Positions 62,447 through 64,000 of a DNA stretch of 64,000 bases are shown one piece after another; positions within the stretch are counted from its first letter, which is position 1, and every line of letters begins with the position of its first letter. Below the pieces are notes generated by a model. The model ran no database searches, was not told the DNA's origin, and was given only the letters and a program-made list of their open reading frames with translations. The position numbers and the translations under genes were made by a program. This DNA is from JAMXLO01 sp963799415 (lineage in GTDB: Bacteria > Pseudomonadota > Alphaproteobacteria > Acetobacterales > Acetobacteraceae): contig CAWCXI010000015.1 of assembly GCA_963799415.1 (NCBI GenBank), forward strand, positions 94,274 to 158,273, read 5' to 3'.

Positions 62447-64000
62447 TCAAAACTCGTTCTTCTTGATGCCCGTGATCCGCGCGCACACGTAGGTCTTCTC
62501 AGTGTGCTCGCGGAAGCAGTACGCCACGAACGAGTGAGGACGCGTCTTCCAGCGGCGCGGCTCGATGGGTCGCACGAGGCCGGGCGTCGTGCCGCCGTTG
62601 TAGCGGATGAAGACGCGCATCGGCTCGCCGGCCTCGTACTCGTCGATAGCGTCCTGCAGAAGCGACAGCCAATCCGGAAGGCACTGCTTCTTGCGGTTGT
62701 GGTAGGTCAAGGAGCAGTGCGCCAGAGTGGTGCCGCAGCAGCGAGCGCAACGCTGGAAGCTGCAGTCGCCGTTGCCAGGAGCCTTGCAGACGGAACAGGG
62801 CACGGCGTCAGCTCCGTCCTTGCGCTTGCGGCCACGACGTCCACCGCCGTCGCCGCCAGCGTCGTCAGCCGGCGCCGCCACGTCGCCTGCGCGCGCGTCC
62901 GCGGCATCCCCAGCCCCAGCTGGCACCGGTACCGGTACCGGTACCGGCACCGGCACCGGCGACGGCGACGGCGCGACCGCAGCGACCGCGACGTCAGCCA
63001 TCACCTCGTCGGCAGATCCCGCGCCGGCGCCGGCAGCAACACTCACTTCCGCCGCCGCCGGCGGCGGCTGCGGCTGCAGCACGTCCGCCCCTTCGACGGC
63101 GCCCGACGCGGCGGCAGCAGCAGCAGAGGTGACGACCGCCGACGCCGCGGGCTGCGACAGGTCCAGGACGAGCGTCGACGAGCGAGCGCCTGCGCCTGCG
63201 AGCGGCAAGAGCCCGCCGACGAATGGTCAGCGAGGTCAGTGAGGTCGACGGCTTCACGACGACGCGACCGCAAGTCGGCGTACCGCTGTCAGCGCGAGTG
63301 CGCAGCCAGTGCTGGAGGCGCTGCTCGCGAGCGCGCTTCTTCGCCGCCAGCAGATGCTCCGTGGTCACAGTCAGCTCGGTGGTCTTCCAGTCACGGTAGA
63401 GCAGGTAGCACGCGCGATCGAGGCGGATCTGTCCGTCGCGCGTCGGCATCCGCATGAGAATACGGAGACGGTTGTGGTAGCTGCAACGGCCATCCGCGAC
63501 CCACCGACCAACCATCAGGAATGTGCGCGCTACTCCACGGACAACTGAGCCGGAGCGGCCCGGCGCACGCACCCCTCGGCGTGCGAGTCTCCGTTCGGCA
63601 GCGACGCGACGCGATAGCACTTGGCCCACAGGTGAGCGCCTGCACAGTGCATATGTACACCGAGGACTCCGAAAAGTCGGCCCGCACACACAGCACAACG
63701 CGACAGCACAGTGCACGCACCGAAGCGGTCCAGCCACGTCTCGCTGAAGTAGCGGAAGAACGACGGCAACGTCTTCGACCACTTCTGGTTGAATGCCTCC
63801 AGCAGCTGCCGGAACTTCTCGTCGTCCTGACATTCCGCCAGCGCCATCACGTCCGCCGACATGACCGAGCAGCGATCGCCGGCGTTGTTTTGCTTCCCCC
63901 ATCGCACAATGGCCTGCACCAGCACCACCGACCGCCCCGTGCCGCCGCCGCCGCCGCTAGCGGCATCGCGACCACGCCGCCCACGCCGACCACGCATCGT
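62447..64000 (-). CDS. Spliced MULE-transposase-like protein with SHI-type zinc finger (partial, runs off right edge)
   Basis: Read right to left: exon with KWSKTLPSFFRYFSETWLDR, intron 1, exon AHLWAKCYRVASLPNGDSHA, intron 2, then EGYHNRLRILMRMPTRDGQ, which together match MULE-type transposase ends (W-A-x-C-x-R then N/H-x-E-G-x-H-N-R-L). The long last exon continues through a basic region, shifts frame near 63200 (one extra base), an Ala/Pro/Val-rich linker, a cysteine cluster at 62714-62797 with spacing C-x2-C-x7-C-x4-C-x2-CC-x6-C like plant SHI/LRP1 fingers, and a WYL-like C-terminus (IRYNGGTTPGLVRPIEPRRW). The 5' end is outside the window; an AG acceptor just inside the edge (CTGGTGCAG) may mark another intron. 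Confidence 0.55.
62921..62975. repeat. (GGTACC/GGCACC) hexamer microsatellite
   Basis: Six or seven ACCGGT/ACCGGC hexamers, coding a PV(PV)n stretch on the minus strand in the linker of the spliced gene. Typical of eukaryotic low-complexity coding DNA. Confidence 0.8.
63481..63572 (-). other. Spliceosomal intron 2 (92 nt)
   Basis: Donor GTGCGTGCGCCG after ..GCCGAGGG; acceptor GCCGTTGCAG before CTACCACAACC. The unspliced frame hits a TAG; splicing restores HAEGYHNRLR. Same GTGCGTG donor as intron 1. Confidence 0.7.
63640..63720 (-). other. Spliceosomal intron 1 (81 nt)
   Basis: Donor GTGCGTGCACTG after exon ..CGCTTCG; acceptor CACTGTGCAG before GCGCTCACCTG. Removal joins F-G-A-H-L-W in frame; leaving it in gives a low-complexity Cys-rich stretch. 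Confidence 0.65.

Noticed and set aside
62921..62975. Hexamer repeats as a regulatory or CRISPR-like array
   Set aside because: Simple microsatellite in a coding linker.
62165..63457. 430-residue plus-strand open frame in the eukaryote-like end
   Set aside because: Opposite-strand shadow of the zinc-finger gene; Arg/Ala-rich low complexity without domains.
1..64000. tRNA or rRNA genes and attachment sites at the phage borders
   Set aside because: I looked for tRNA T-loop signatures and direct repeats flanking 17.2 and 42.1 kb by eye and found none convincing; a tRNA scanner would be decisive.

Overview
The first ~60.75 kb is high-GC alphaproteobacterial DNA. Gene order (aroE-coaE-dnaQ next to secB and a Tim44-like gene; imuA-imuB-dnaE2; sugar-acid genes) and the protein sequences suggest an Acetobacteraceae-type bacterium; this is inference, because no rRNA or other taxonomic marker is present. 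The last ~3.2 kb (about 60.76-64.0 kb) reads as GC-rich eukaryotic DNA. It starts inside a truncated bacterial proline iminopeptidase gene and holds a CHK-kinase-like fragment, a PhnB-like gene and a spliced gene with two recognisable GT..AG introns of 81 and 92 nt. The window therefore contains a bacterium/eukaryote (probably amoebozoan) join, either a chimeric assembly or a transfer.

Layout. 1-4.9 kb (minus): operon ugpC-ugpB-ugpA-ugpE plus an inositol-monophosphatase-like gene, an uptake and dephosphorylation module for a phosphorylated polyol. 5.0-9.1 kb: housekeeping block aroE, coaE, dnaQ, convergent secB and a histidine phosphatase, then a Tim44-like gene. 9.1-17.1 kb: accessory genes (solitary DNA methyltransferase, LldE-like Fe-S protein, orphan amino-acid ABC ATPase, large BTAD/TPR regulator, YeiH-type transporter, a tiny ORF with structured leader and terminator ahead of a DUF6065 gene, a receiver-like protein with Glu at the phosphorylation site, a small lipoprotein).

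17.3-42.1 kb (plus): a compact contractile-tail phage structural cluster. It runs terminase, portal, coiled-coil scaffold-like protein, capsid, connector genes, sheath, tube, tail chaperones with an exact G-GGA-AAC minus-one frameshift site, short tape measure, baseplate V/W/J, several fibres including a repeat fibre and an SGNH-esterase virion protein, then an endolysin. No integrase, replication gene, repressor, small terminase, head protease or holin is recognisable inside it, so a defective or domesticated particle (including a gene-transfer-agent-like one) is possible.

42.1-47.7 kb (minus): SOS mutasome imuA-imuB-dnaE2. A GC-rich palindromic repeat lies as an inverted pair between imuB and dnaE2 and again in frame inside dnaE2. 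47.8-60.2 kb: NUDIX, cupin, RES/Xre toxin-antitoxin pair, three small regulators (DUF6362, GcrA-like, XRE), Pta-like acyltransferase, glycine-zipper lipoprotein, SCO1, VOC, GST, uronate dehydrogenase, amidase, and an operon of proline iminopeptidase, threonate-dehydrogenase-like, polysaccharide deacetylase and alpha/beta hydrolase genes.

Sixteen frameshifts were found by joining family-consistent protein segments. About thirteen look like one extra base, and they cluster in 47-63 kb on both sides of the join. This fits uncorrected sequencing error or thin coverage at a contig end better than gene decay, so the reading frames there should be treated as provisional.
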